Source: Geomonas silvestris (GTDB taxonomy: Bacteria; Desulfobacterota; Desulfuromonadia; Geobacterales; Geobacteraceae). Taken from it: DNA of 64,000 nt. Within the stretch, counting starts at the first letter, position 1. Every line of letters starts with the position of its first letter. A program made the translations under genes and the position numbers. The stretch is from NCBI RefSeq assembly GCF_014193515.1, contig NZ_BLXX01000001.1:1-64000 (forward strand), given 5' to 3'. This document shows, one piece after another, positions 15,528 through 24,298 of the stretch. The notes beneath the pieces are model-generated. The model searched no databases. It was not told where the DNA came from and was given only the letters and a program-made list of their open reading frames with translations.

Positions 15528-18500
15528 GCGCGTTTACCCCCTTTCTCGATGTTGCAGAGGAATGCCTTGAACTCGGGGATGCTCGTGTTTGCGCAGCCAA
15601 CCGACGGCGTCAGTACGTTACCGGAATCCCCGGTTGCCGCACCGGCGTAGCCGAAGTGCCAGGGGAGACCGACCTGTTCGATCTGTTTGCCCTGTACGTT
15701 GAAGGGCTTGAGGCGCGAGGTCACCAGTGCCACGCACTCGATGGAGCCGCGCTGCGAGGTTACCTTCACCATGTCGCCGTTCTTGATCCCTTTGGCGCGG
15801 CCCAAGGTCTCGGAGATCTCGACGAACATGTCGGGAACGAGCTCGGTGAGCCAGGGGAGCGAACGGGTCATGGCGCCGGCCTGCCAGTGCTCGGTCATAC
15901 GGTAGGTGGTACCGACGAACGGGAACTTGGCTGCGTCGGGCACGATGTCTTTCGGTACCTTGACGGCCGGGTTGTTCTGAACCTTGGAGAGCAGGTTGGT
16001 CGCCGGGCTCTCGATCGGCTCGTAGTGCTCGGGGAACGGACCGTCCTTCATGTCCAGTGCGTAGAGACGGCCGAAGCCCTCCGGCACCATGATGAAGGGG
16101 TTTTTCCCTTCCTTGGCGTCGTTCATCGGCGGCCAGGGACCGTCGGGCACGTCGCCTTTCCATTTTTTCTCGAGCCCGTCCCAGGCGATGACGGCGCGTT
16201 TCGGGTTGAACGGGGTACCGTCCGGGGTCACCGAGGCGCGGTTGTAGATGATGCGGCGGTTGACCGGCCAGCACCAGGACCATTTCGGGAACATGCCCAG
16301 GCCGTTGGGGAGGTCGGTCTTGTCGCGACGTGCCATCATGTTGCCGTCCTTGGTGTAGGAACCGCAGTAGATCCAGCAGCCGGACACGGTGGAGCCGTCA
16401 TCCTGCAGGTACTTGAACATCGGGACCTGGTCGCCCGCCTTGAACTCGAGCGTCTTGTCCTTGTCGACGATGGTCATGTCCTTGGTGAAGTAGCCGTTGA
16501 TCTCCTTGGCCACCATGTGCACTTCCGGCTCCTCGCCGTGGCCGTAGTTCCAGGCAAGCTTGGTGATCGGCTCCGGGAAGGCCCCACCCTTGGCGTAGAG
16601 TTCCTTCATCTTTTTAGCGAACTTGTCGATGATCCACATGTCGCTCTTCGCGTTGCCCACCGGCTCCACGGCCTTGTAGCGCCACTGCGCCCAGCGGCCG
16701 GAGTTGGAGATGGAACCTTCCTTCTCGACCGAGGAGGCTGCCGGCAGCATGAAGACCTCGGTCTGGATGTCTTTGGGGTTGACGCCCGGGCGCTTCCAGA
16801 AGATCGAGGTTTCGGTCTCCCAGAGGTCGACGGTGACGAGCCACTTGAGTTTCCCGAGCGCGTCGCGGGTCTTCAGGGAGTCGGGGCCGCCCACAGCGGG
16901 GTTCTGGCCCATGCAGACGAGACCTTCCAGTTTGCCGCCGCCCATGTTCTCCATGAGTTTCATGAAGGAGTAGTTGCCGCTACGCTTGGGAAGGTAGTCG
17001 TAGCAGAAGCCGTTTTCGGCGGTGGCGTTGTCGCCGTACCAGGCTTTCAAAAGCGACACGGTGTACTTCGGGGTGTTGCCCCACCAGTTGGCGCTCTTCG
17101 CGTCCTTGGTCTTCGGGGTCCACTTCTCGAGGTAGGCCTTGAGGTCGACGTTGTCGAACTCCGGCGACTTCAGGTAGCCCGGCAGCAGGTGGAACAAGAG
17201 ACCGTAGTCGGAGGAACCCTGTACGTTGCTCTCGCCCCTGAGGGCGTTCACGCCGCCGCCGGCGATGCCGATGTTGCCCAGGAGCATCTGCAGCATTGCG
17301 GTGGCACGGACGTTCTGGGTGCCGTGGGTGGACTGGGTGATCCCCATCGCATAGAGGATGGTGCCGGCCTTGTCGGCGCGCCCGGTGGAGCAGAACGCCT
17401 TGGCGACCGCCAGGTAGTCTTCCTTCTTGGTGCCGGTGATGGAGCAGACCTTGTCCACGTCGTAACGGGAGTAATGCTTCTTGAGCTGCTGGTACACGCA
17501 GCGCGGGTCCTTCAGCGACTTGTCGCGCTTGGGGTTGCCGGCGGCGTCGGAGGCGTAGGCCCAGGCCTTCGGGTCGTAGCTCTTCTCCTGGTCGTCGAAG
17601 GCGCAGAACATACCCTCTTCGAAGTCGAACTTCTCGTTGACGATGAAGGAGGCGTTGGTGTACTCGCGCACGTACTCTTCGTGGATCAGGTTGTTCTGGA
17701 TCGCGTAGTTGATCATCCCGCCCAGGAAGGCGATGTCGGTGCCGGGACGGATCTGCGCGTAGTAATCGGCTTTGGATGCGGTTCTGGTGTAACGGGGATC
17801 GACGGCGATCAGCTTGCCGCCTTGATCCATGGCCGCCTCGATCCACTTCATGGAGATCGGGTGGTTTTCTGCAGGGTTGCAACCGATTGCCAGGATGGCA
17901 TCGGCGTTTTTCAGGTCAATCCAGTGGTTGGTCATTGCCCCACGACCGAACGAAGCCGCCAGACCGGCGACTGTAGCGGAGTGTCATATTCGGGCTTGGT
18001 GTTCGAGGTTGGCAACGCCCATGGCGCGCCCGAACTTGGACCAGAGGTAGCACTCCTCGTTGTCCAGACCGGCGCCGCCCAGGAAAGCCATCCCCTCGGT
18101 ACGGTTTACCACGTACTCCTTGTTGTCCTTCTTGTTGACCTCTTTGGCCTTGAAGGTCTTGTCGCGGGTCTCTTTCATGCGCTGTGCGATCTTGTCCATC
18201 GCCCAGTCCCACGACTTCTCTTCGAACTTGTCGCTGCCCGGTGCGCGGTACATCACCTTCTGCAGACGACGCTCGTTGTTGGCCACCTGGAACAGCGCGC
18301 TCCCCTTGGAGCACAGGGCCCCCTGGTTGATCGGGTGTTCGGTGTCCCCTTCGATGTTCACCACCTTGCCGTTCTTGGTGGAGACGACCAGGCCGCAGCC
18401 CACCGCGCAGAACGGACAGATGGTGGTGGAGCTTTTCAGCCCCTTGGTGCGCATCTCTGACGAGTCGGCACTTGCCTCCGCCTTCCCGCCGGTCAGAGCC

Positions 18501-18553
18501 AGCGCCGCAGCAGCCGCCCCTCCCTGCAAAAACTTCCTTCGTGAAACAGCCAT
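15524..18553 (-). CDS. fdnG: Selenocysteine-containing formate dehydrogenase catalytic subunit
   Basis: A 1009-codon gene read through an in-frame TGA at 17984-17986 (codon 190). The start at 18553 follows GAAAGGGAG and gives a Tat signal peptide, MAVSRRKFLQGG. Residues after it hold the cluster motif CPFCAVGCGL with a later CSKG. The UGA sits in HQARI-U-HSATVAGLAASFG, the invariant active-site context of FdnG-type enzymes, where Sec binds the molybdenum or tungsten. The downstream frame (NHWIDLKNADAILAIGCNPAENHP) is the normal continuation. The enzyme oxidises formate to CO2 in the periplasm. Ignoring Sec would split it falsely into two genes. Confidence 0.95.
17945..17983 (-). promoter_or_regulatory. 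Bacterial SECIS hairpin directing selenocysteine insertion in fdnG
   Basis: Immediately after the UGA the RNA can fold with an apical stem CGCC-GGTCT-GGCG (loop at 17961-17965). The GGUCU apical loop is the SelB recognition feature known from E. coli fdhF and fdnG. Its distance from the UGA, about 14 nt to the apical stem, is in the functional range. Confidence 0.8.
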
Positions 18554-18604
18554 GTTTTGAACTCCCTTTCCATACAAAAAAATTAGGCATCCGCCATCAC
18601 GATT

Positions 18605-18632
18605 CGGACAACGTATACAGTTGTCGTGCCAT
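18605..18632 (-). promoter_or_regulatory. Sigma54-like promoter with overlapping palindrome upstream of fdnG
   Basis: On the minus strand TGGCACGACAACTGTA (18631-18616) matches the -24/-12 consensus TGGCACG-N4-TTGCA except for GT instead of GC at -12. The GG and GT doublets have the required 10-base spacing. It overlaps an inverted repeat GACAAC (18607-18612) and GTTGTC (18620-18625). The start codon is about 50 nt downstream. An NtrC-type activator is encoded divergently next to it. Confidence 0.6.
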
Positions 18633-18654
18633 ACAAAATTTTCTTTAGCGAAAA

Positions 18655-18697
18655 AAATTGTATACGGATAAACCTCCGGAATGATAGTATTGTCCGG
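18655..18697. promoter_or_regulatory. Candidate activator-binding site upstream of fdnG
   Basis: CCGGA (18676-18680) and TCCGG (18693-18697) form an inverted repeat, and TTGTATACGG at 18658-18667 echoes the GTATACA at 18613-18619. The position, 45 to 70 nt upstream of the sigma54-like promoter, suits an enhancer for the adjacent response regulator. This is inference from spacing and symmetry only. Confidence 0.35.
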
Positions 18698-18826
18698 CTG
18701 CAAGATTAGAAAGAGACAAAATTAGCCCGGACTCACAACTGCGCAGTTTTGTCACGACCTGTAACATAATGACCTAGTCAAATTTGCCTAGGCCCAGCAA
18801 TAACGGGACAACGAGGTACCGAGACG

Positions 18827-20191
18827 ATGCCACAGGAAAAGATTCTCATCTGCGACGACGAGCAGGGAATACTGACCTACCTGAAAAAACTTCTCCAGTC
18901 GCAGGGCTACCAGGTGGAAACATTTCTGGGGGGGCGCGAGCTTTTGCGCCGCGTCGAGGAGGGTGAAACGGGAGACGCCGACCTTCTCCTGCAGGACGTG
19001 CGCATGCCGGACATGGACGGCATTTCGGTTTTAAAGAAGGTAAAGCGCCTGCGCGCCGAGCTGCCGGTTGTGATCATGACCGCCTTCGGCACCATCGACG
19101 CCGCCGTGGAAACCATCAAGCTCGGCGCCTACGACTACGTCACCAAGCCCTTCCCCAAGGAGAAGATCTTAAGCGTCATCAAAAACGCCCTGGAAAAGGA
19201 GCAGCTCATCCAGGAAAACCGGGCCCTGAAAAAGGAACTCGGCAAGCCGATCCTCCAGGAATCGATCATCTTCAGAAGCTCGGTGTTCCGGGAGACCTTC
19301 GAGCTGACCCTGCAGGTGGCGGCGAGCGAGGCGAACATCCTGGTGCTCGGGGAGTCGGGTACCGGCAAAGAGCTGATCGCGGGCGCCATCCACTACAACA
19401 GCCCGAGGAAAGAGAGGCGCTTTTTGTCCATCAACTGCGCGGCGCTCACCGAGACGCTCTTGGAGAGCCAGCTCTTCGGCCACGTGCGCGGCGCCTTCAC
19501 CGGCGCCATCTCGACCCAGAAGGGGCTCCTCGAGGAGGCCGACGGCGGGACCCTTTTCATGGACGAGATCGGCGACATGAGCCTCCCCATCCAGGCGAAG
19601 CTCTTGCGCGTGATCCAGGAGCGCGACTTCATCCCGGTCGGTGCCACCCGCCCCAAAAGCGCCAACATCCGCTTCGTGGCGGCCACCAACAAGAACCTGG
19701 AGCGCGAGGTGGCCGAGGGTCGCTTCCGCGAGGACCTCTACTACCGCCTGAACGTGATCAACATCCCGCTCCCCCCCTTGCGCGACCGCAAGGACGACAT
19801 CGAGCCCCTGGCGCTGCACTTCTTGAAGAAATACAGCGTGCGCATGAAGAAGGAGGTGACCGGCGTCACCCCGGAGGCGCTGGCGCTTTTGATCGGCTAC
19901 GACTGGCCCGGCAACATCCGCGAGCTGGAAAACGTCATGGAACGGGCGATCATCCTGGCCAGAAACGAGCAGTTGACCCCCAAGGAACTCCCCATCTGGC
20001 GCAAGCAGCCCGAGGTTCCGGCCAAGCGCGACGTGGAGCTCGTGTCGCTTGAGAACATCGAGCGCGAGCATATCGAGAGAACCCTCGCGAACACCGGCTA
20101 CCACAAGAGCCGCTCCGCCGAGATCCTGGGGATCTCGCGCAAGACCCTGGACCGCAAGATCGCCGAGTACTCGTTGCATATCCCCGCATGA
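18827..20191 (+). CDS. NtrC-family sigma54-dependent response regulator
   Basis: A 454-aa protein. Residues 1-120 are a receiver domain with CDDEQ, the phosphoacceptor in LLQDVRMPDMDG and the lysine in YVTKPF. The AAA+ domain has GESGTGKE (Walker A), GAFTGA, which contacts sigma54, and GGTLFMDEIG (Walker B). A Fis-type helix-turn-helix closes the protein (KSRSAEILGISRKTLDRKI). Its stop overlaps the start of the kinase gene by 4 nt, so the two are a pair. It is divergent from fdnGHI, whose upstream region holds a sigma54-like promoter, so it probably activates that operon. Confidence 0.93.
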   Translation: MPQEKILICDDEQGILTYLKKLLQSQGYQVETFLGGRELLRRVEEGETGDADLLLQDVRMPDMDGISVLKKVKRLRAELPVVIMTAFGTIDAAVETIKLGAYDYVTKPFPKEKILSVIKNALEKEQLIQENRALKKELGKPILQESIIFRSSVFRETFELTLQVAASEANILVLGESGTGKELIAGAIHYNSPRKERRFLSINCAALTETLLESQLFGHVRGAFTGAISTQKGLLEEADGGTLFMDEIGDMSLPIQAKLLRVIQERDFIPVGATRPKSANIRFVAATNKNLEREVAEGRFREDLYYRLNVINIPLPPLRDRKDDIEPLALHFLKKYSVRMKKEVTGVTPEALALLIGYDWPGNIRELENVMERAIILARNEQLTPKELPIWRKQPEVPAKRDVELVSLENIEREHIERTLANTGYHKSRSAEILGISRKTLDRKIAEYSLHIPA

Positions 20192-22179
20192 ACCTGCGCA
20201 AGCTCCGCTTCCCGATCAAGACCAAGCTCACCGTCGCGACCTTGATCCCGCTCGGTGTCGCCATCCTCATCTGCTGGATGGCCGGTGTCTTCATCCTGAG
20301 CGCCAAGGTGGCAACCCAGGCCCAGGAGAAGGTCCGCTACGACCTGAACGTGGCCCGGGAAGCCTACCAGAACGAACTCACCCGCCTCTACGACGTCGTC
20401 AAGTTCACCGCAGCCTTCGGCAAGACCGGCGAAACCCTCGTCTCGGGGAACCGCGAGGCGGTCGCCGACATCCTGACCCCGGTCCGCTCCAACGAGCATC
20501 TCGACCTGCTGGGGGCGGTAGACGCCTCGGGAAAGGTCATCTACCGCGCCTCCAACCCGGAGTGGGCCGGGGACGACAAGGGCCGCAACCAGTTCGTGGC
20601 GCGGGCTCTCAGGGGGGAGATCGTGAGCGGCACCACCGTACTCCCCGCCGCCGAACTGGCCCTGGAGGGGGACGCGCTCCTGCACCAGGCCAAGGTCCCG
20701 GCCCCGGTCCCGGGAGCCAAGGGGGAGCCCCCTGCCAGCGTCCCGAGCGCCGGCATGTTCCTCTTCGTGGCCGCACCGGTCCGCGACCGCGCCGGCAACG
20801 TCTTAGGTGCGCTCTACGGCGGGATCCTGCTCAACAACAGCCGCTTCTTCGTGGAAAAGATCAAATCGGTAGTCTACGAAGGGGCCCGCCTGCACGGCAA
20901 CGACATCGGCACCACGACCCTGTACCTCGGCGACCAGATGATCGCCACCACCCTCCCCCTGCACGGCCGCGAGCGGTTGGCCGACATGAAGCTGACCCGC
21001 CAGGTGAACGGCAAGGTGCTTCTGGCCAAGACGCGCTGGGTCGGGCGCAGCTACGTCGGCAACGACTGGTACTTAAGCGCCTACGAGCCGATCCTTTCGC
21101 TGCAGGGGGTCCCGATCGGCGCACTGGCCGTGGGGATGCTGGAGAGCCAGTACTCGGCGGTGAAGATCGACATGGCGGTCCTTTTGAGCTTCGTTTTGTT
21201 GGTGAGCTGCCTGGTGGGGGTTTCCATGGCGGGATTCCTCGGGAAGAAGCTCGCCCATCCGATCAAGGAGCTGGAGCTTTTGACCCGCAGGGTGGCGGCC
21301 GGCGAGCGCAACGTGCAAAGCCACATCGAGTCGCGCGACGAGATAGGCGACCTGGCCGAGCGTTTCAACGTCATGAGCCGCTCGCTCGCCGAGCGCGAGG
21401 ACAGCATCATCGAGCTGAACCGCAACCTCGAGGAAAAGGTGAAGCTGCGCACCGCCGAACTGGAGGAGAACAACCGGCTTTTGCTGCAGACCAGGGAGGA
21501 GCTTTTGCGCGTGGAGAAGCTGGCGGCCATCGGCGAGCTGGCGGCGGGGGTGGCACACGAGATCAACAACCCCATGGCGATCATCCGCGGCAACGTGGAA
21601 CTCCTGCAGATCACGGTTCCCGAGGATGCGGAGAACCGCGAGGAAGTGGACACCATCTTCCAGCAGGTAAAGCGCGTCGAGCGCATCGTCTCGAACCTGC
21701 AGAAGTTCGCCAGGAAGCAGAAACGGGAAAACGCCCCGGTGCACATAAACGAGCTCTTGCACGAGATCGTGGCGCAGATCCGGCACCAGGTGCCCCTGGA
21801 CGGGATCAAGGTGGTGGAGAACTACTCGCGGGCGGTCGAGGTGGTGGCGGGAGACGGGGACCAGTTGCGCCAGGTGTTCACGAACCTGGTGTTAAACGGC
21901 GTGCAGGCGATGCCGCAGGGGGGCGTCTTGAGCCTGAAGACGGCGCCGGTTACCGACACCGAGCTCTACGAGGTGCAGGTCGCGGACACCGGGGTGGGGA
22001 TCCAGCCCGAGAACCTAAGCCAAGTCTTCAACCCCTTCTTCACCACCAAGCCGAGCGGCACCGGCCTGGGGCTTTCGGTCTCCTACGGCATCGTGCGCGA
22101 GCACGGCGGCACCATCGACATCCAGAGCATCCCGGGCAGCGGCACCACCTTCAGCGTGGTCCTGCCGCGCGAAGCGTAG
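20188..22179 (+). CDS. Membrane sensor histidine kinase, partner of the NtrC-type regulator
   Basis: A 663-aa kinase. A membrane helix near residues 17-38 precedes a periplasmic Cache-like domain (LLGAVDASGKVIYRASNPEW, and later FVAAPVRDRAGNVLGALYGG), which usually binds a small organic ligand. A second helix near 325-350 leads to a HAMP domain, a coiled coil, a HisKA box with the phosphorylated His in GVAHEINNPM, and an ATPase with DTGVGIQPEN and GTGLGLSVSYG. The ligand is not evident; formate or a related acid is possible given the neighbouring dehydrogenase, but nothing in the sequence proves it. Confidence 0.92.
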   Translation: MNLRKLRFPIKTKLTVATLIPLGVAILICWMAGVFILSAKVATQAQEKVRYDLNVAREAYQNELTRLYDVVKFTAAFGKTGETLVSGNREAVADILTPVRSNEHLDLLGAVDASGKVIYRASNPEWAGDDKGRNQFVARALRGEIVSGTTVLPAAELALEGDALLHQAKVPAPVPGAKGEPPASVPSAGMFLFVAAPVRDRAGNVLGALYGGILLNNSRFFVEKIKSVVYEGARLHGNDIGTTTLYLGDQMIATTLPLHGRERLADMKLTRQVNGKVLLAKTRWVGRSYVGNDWYLSAYEPILSLQGVPIGALAVGMLESQYSAVKIDMAVLLSFVLLVSCLVGVSMAGFLGKKLAHPIKELELLTRRVAAGERNVQSHIESRDEIGDLAERFNVMSRSLAEREDSIIELNRNLEEKVKLRTAELEENNRLLLQTREELLRVEKLAAIGELAAGVAHEINNPMAIIRGNVELLQITVPEDAENREEVDTIFQQVKRVERIVSNLQKFARKQKRENAPVHINELLHEIVAQIRHQVPLDGIKVVENYSRAVEVVAGDGDQLRQVFTNLVLNGVQAMPQGGVLSLKTAPVTDTELYEVQVADTGVGIQPENLSQVFNPFFTTKPSGTGLGLSVSYGIVREHGGTIDIQSIPGSGTTFSVVLPREA

Positions 22180-22210
22180 GAGACTTACACACAAACGTGA
22201 GTCCTAAAAG

Positions 22211-22412
22211 CATGACCACAGAGGATCACGGAGGGAAAGGCGAGGAACACAGGGGGAGAACTAACGTCAAAAAGAGCGGCTTGGGGTTAAGACTTTAAAC
22301 CCGATGCTGTTCTTGCTTTTCCTCTGTGTGCCTCTGTGGTTAACGCCTTACCGCTTTACCCGATTTCCCCCCTGTGTTCCTCGCGGTTTCCTCTGTGTAC
22401 CTGTGGTCAAGC
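22211..22412. repeat. Inverted copies of an ACCACAGAGG-type intergenic repeat
   Basis: ACCACAGAGGATCACGGAGG followed by GAGGAACACAGGGGG begins near 22214. Its reverse complement recurs twice, as CCTCTGTGTGCCTCTGTGGT at 22320-22341 and as CCCTGTGTTCCTCGCGG through CCTGTGGT at 22371-22408. The three copies lie in a 310-nt gap after the kinase gene and resemble a dispersed intergenic repeat seen in many environmental bacteria. Confidence 0.6.
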
Positions 22413-22435
22413 TTTTTGCCTTTAGCTCACAAAAA

Positions 22436-22474
22436 AACGGGCGACCCTAAGGGTTCGCCCGTTTCATTTTCAAC
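22436..22474. terminator. Terminator between the kinase gene and the MOSC gene
   Basis: AAACGGGCGA-CCCTAAGGG-TTCGCCCGTTT forms a strong stem with A and T runs on both sides. It can serve the plus-strand kinase and the minus-strand MOSC gene. Confidence 0.75.
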
Positions 22475-22489
22475 ATGCCTAGGTGATTC

Positions 22490-22921
22490 TTACAGCAAAA
22501 CGATCTCGTCCCCCGGCCGTACCACGCCGCCGGTCAGCACCCTGGCGAAGATCCCCTCTTTGGGCATTACGCAGTCGCCGGCCTGGTAGAAGATGGCGCA
22601 GCGGGTGTGGCACTCTTTGCCGATCTGGGTCACCTCGAGAAGCGTCTCGCCCATGGTGAACCGGGTGCCGATCGGAAGGCTCACCAGGTCGACCCCTTCG
22701 GTGGTGATGTTCTCGGCGAAATCCCCCTCCCCTACCGAAAGCCCGAGCGCCTGCATCTTCGCGATGCTCTCCATGGCAAGTAGGCTCACCTGGCGGTGCC
22801 AGTCCCCGGCGTGCGCGTCCCCGACGATGCCGTGCTCCTCGCGCAGGGTTACCTCCTCGACCGGCGTTTTCCGCTCTCCCTTATTCAAACTGACGTTTAC
22901 CGCCAGCACCTTACCCTTCAT
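22490..22921 (-). CDS. MOSC-domain protein
   Basis: A 143-aa stand-alone MOSC domain: GIVGDAHAGDWHRQVSLLA is the conserved substrate-loop segment, followed by GDFAENITTEGVDL, a cysteine in IGKECHTRCAIF, and MPKEGIFARVLTGG. MOSC domains bind the molybdenum cofactor and handle its sulfur ligand. Short versions commonly sit in molybdopterin clusters, and here moaA is 75 nt upstream on the same strand. The exact reaction is not known. The ATG at 22921 directly follows an AGGTAGC-type site. Confidence 0.85.
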   Translation of the reverse strand: MKGKVLAVNVSLNKGERKTPVEEVTLREEHGIVGDAHAGDWHRQVSLLAMESIAKMQALGLSVGEGDFAENITTEGVDLVSLPIGTRFTMGETLLEVTQIGKECHTRCAIFYQAGDCVMPKEGIFARVLTGGVVRPGDEIVLL

Positions 22922-22995
22922 GCGGCTACCTCCCTCAGCGGCCTCGCGGCCGCGGTGAATGTTTCGACTAGGAATCGAAGATGGCGCGCTTAGGC

Positions 22996-23976
22996 TTAAC
23001 CGCCCACGCGCGACATGGCAAACGGCGTGGCCTCGGCTCCTTCCTCGGTCAGCTGGTGCTTTCCTGGCTTGGCGGCCACGATTGCCTGCAGTTCTTTCCT
23101 CAAAAGTGCATCGTCACCGGTAGCCAATACCGGCCGCAGGTCGACGCCGCTTCCGGCGAAGAGGCAGCTTTGGGCAACGCCCGAGGCGGTAACGCGCAGA
23201 CGGTTACAGCCGTCGCAGAAATGCCCGGTCATGGCGGTGATGATACCGAGCGAACCCGCAGCACCGGCCACCCGGAAGTTCTTGGAAGGGCCCGAACGCT
23301 CGGAGCTGGGGGCGTCTTCAATCTGGTACTGCGCGGCGATCCGTTCCCGGATTTCGGCACCCGGTACGCAGAGATCGCGCCAGTCGGCGTCGCCGCTGGT
23401 GGGCATGTACTCGATGAAACGGACCGCGTAGGGGCGCGTCAGGGTGAGCTTCACGAAGTCGAGGATCTCGTGGTCGTTGACGCCGCGCATCACCACCACG
23501 TTGATCTTGTGTGGCGGAAACCCGACCCGCTCGGCCTCCTCGATCCCTTCGAGAACCTGGGCAAGCCCGGCACCGCGGGTAATTTTACTGAAGGTTTCAG
23601 CCTGCAACGAGTCGAGGCTGATGTTGAGCCGCTGCACGCCGGCATCGCGCAGTCCCTGCGCCATCTGCTTCAAAAGCAGTCCGTTCGTGGTCAGCACCAG
23701 TTCTTTTAGACCGTCCAGCGCAGCAAGCTGCTCGAGGAAGGTGAGGATACCCTTGCGCACCAGGGGCTCGCCACCGGTCACCCTGATCTTCTCGATCCCG
23801 GCCGAAACGGCTTCACGGGCGATCCTCAGCAGGTCCTCGTAGCTTAAGACCTCGCAGTGCGAAAGTTTCTCCACGCCGCCTTCGGGCATGCAGTAGCTGC
23901 AGCGCATGTTGCAGCGGTCGGTGACGGAGAGCCTGAGGTAGTTTATCCGTCTGCCGTAGGTATCGATGAGTCCCAT
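22996..23976 (-). CDS. moaA: GTP 3',8-cyclase MoaA
   Basis: A 326-aa radical-SAM enzyme that makes the first intermediate of molybdopterin from GTP. It has the SAM-cluster motif CNMRCSYC, the GGEPLVRKG segment, the second cluster cysteines in FCDGCNRLR with a later SQSCLF-type cysteine, and the C-terminal Gly-Gly (SRVGG) inserted into the active site. The start at 23976 gives the conserved opening MGLIDTYGR. ATGs at 23982 and 24021 are in frame, and the latter has a weak ribosome-binding site, so an N-terminal extension of 15 residues is possible. It is divergent from moeA. Confidence 0.93.
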   Translation of the reverse strand: MGLIDTYGRRINYLRLSVTDRCNMRCSYCMPEGGVEKLSHCEVLSYEDLLRIAREAVSAGIEKIRVTGGEPLVRKGILTFLEQLAALDGLKELVLTTNGLLLKQMAQGLRDAGVQRLNISLDSLQAETFSKITRGAGLAQVLEGIEEAERVGFPPHKINVVVMRGVNDHEILDFVKLTLTRPYAVRFIEYMPTSGDADWRDLCVPGAEIRERIAAQYQIEDAPSSERSGPSKNFRVAGAAGSLGIITAMTGHFCDGCNRLRVTASGVAQSCLFAGSGVDLRPVLATGDDALLRKELQAIVAAKPGKHQLTEEGAEATPFAMSRVGG

Positions 23977-24298
23977 ACACATCCATCCCGCCCCAGCCGT
24001 TTCAGTGACTGGTGCTTTCATTTCACAAACCTGGCGCAAGAAAAGCTTGCCAGCCTGACCCAAAAAGATACTCTGTTTGCCAAAATGATACAACCCACTG
24101 TTTGCAGGGATCCAGGAAGTTCAGCAGCACGCTAATCTAACTGATTTCGTTGTCTTTCCTATACATTCAGCCGACCATGGAGCGACAAGTTTAAGCCGAA
24201 ATAATTTTCTATTTGAAGGCAAATATGCTATGGCTTTCCAGGTAGAGTCATAGTTGTTGGCCATCCTGCCGCTTTTAAACAAGGACCTCAAGCTTACG
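23977..24298. other. Divergent promoter region between moaA and moeA
   Basis: A 320-nt AT-richer gap between divergent molybdopterin genes. It should contain both promoters. No riboswitch fold, ModE-type palindrome or clear -35/-10 pair could be identified with confidence, and the short reading frames inside have no coding character. Confidence 0.5.

Noticed and set aside
13419-15650. A 743-codon plus-strand frame opposite fdnI and fdnH
   Set aside because: Antisense frame rich in Glu/Gln/His/Asp without motifs; the minus-strand genes are well supported.
17984-17986. Reading the TGA as a stop, giving two formate dehydrogenase genes
   Set aside because: The flanking residues are continuous in FdnG-type enzymes, the TGA is in the Sec position and a SECIS hairpin follows.
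15656-18460. A 934-codon plus-strand frame opposite fdnG
   Set aside because: It is the antisense frame of a high-GC gene: low-complexity Val/Gly/His/Leu composition, no ribosome-binding site, no recognisable domain.
23977-24298. A molybdenum cofactor riboswitch between moaA and moeA
   Set aside because: I could not fit the conserved stems or the GNRA-type pieces of that motif; a covariance search would decide.
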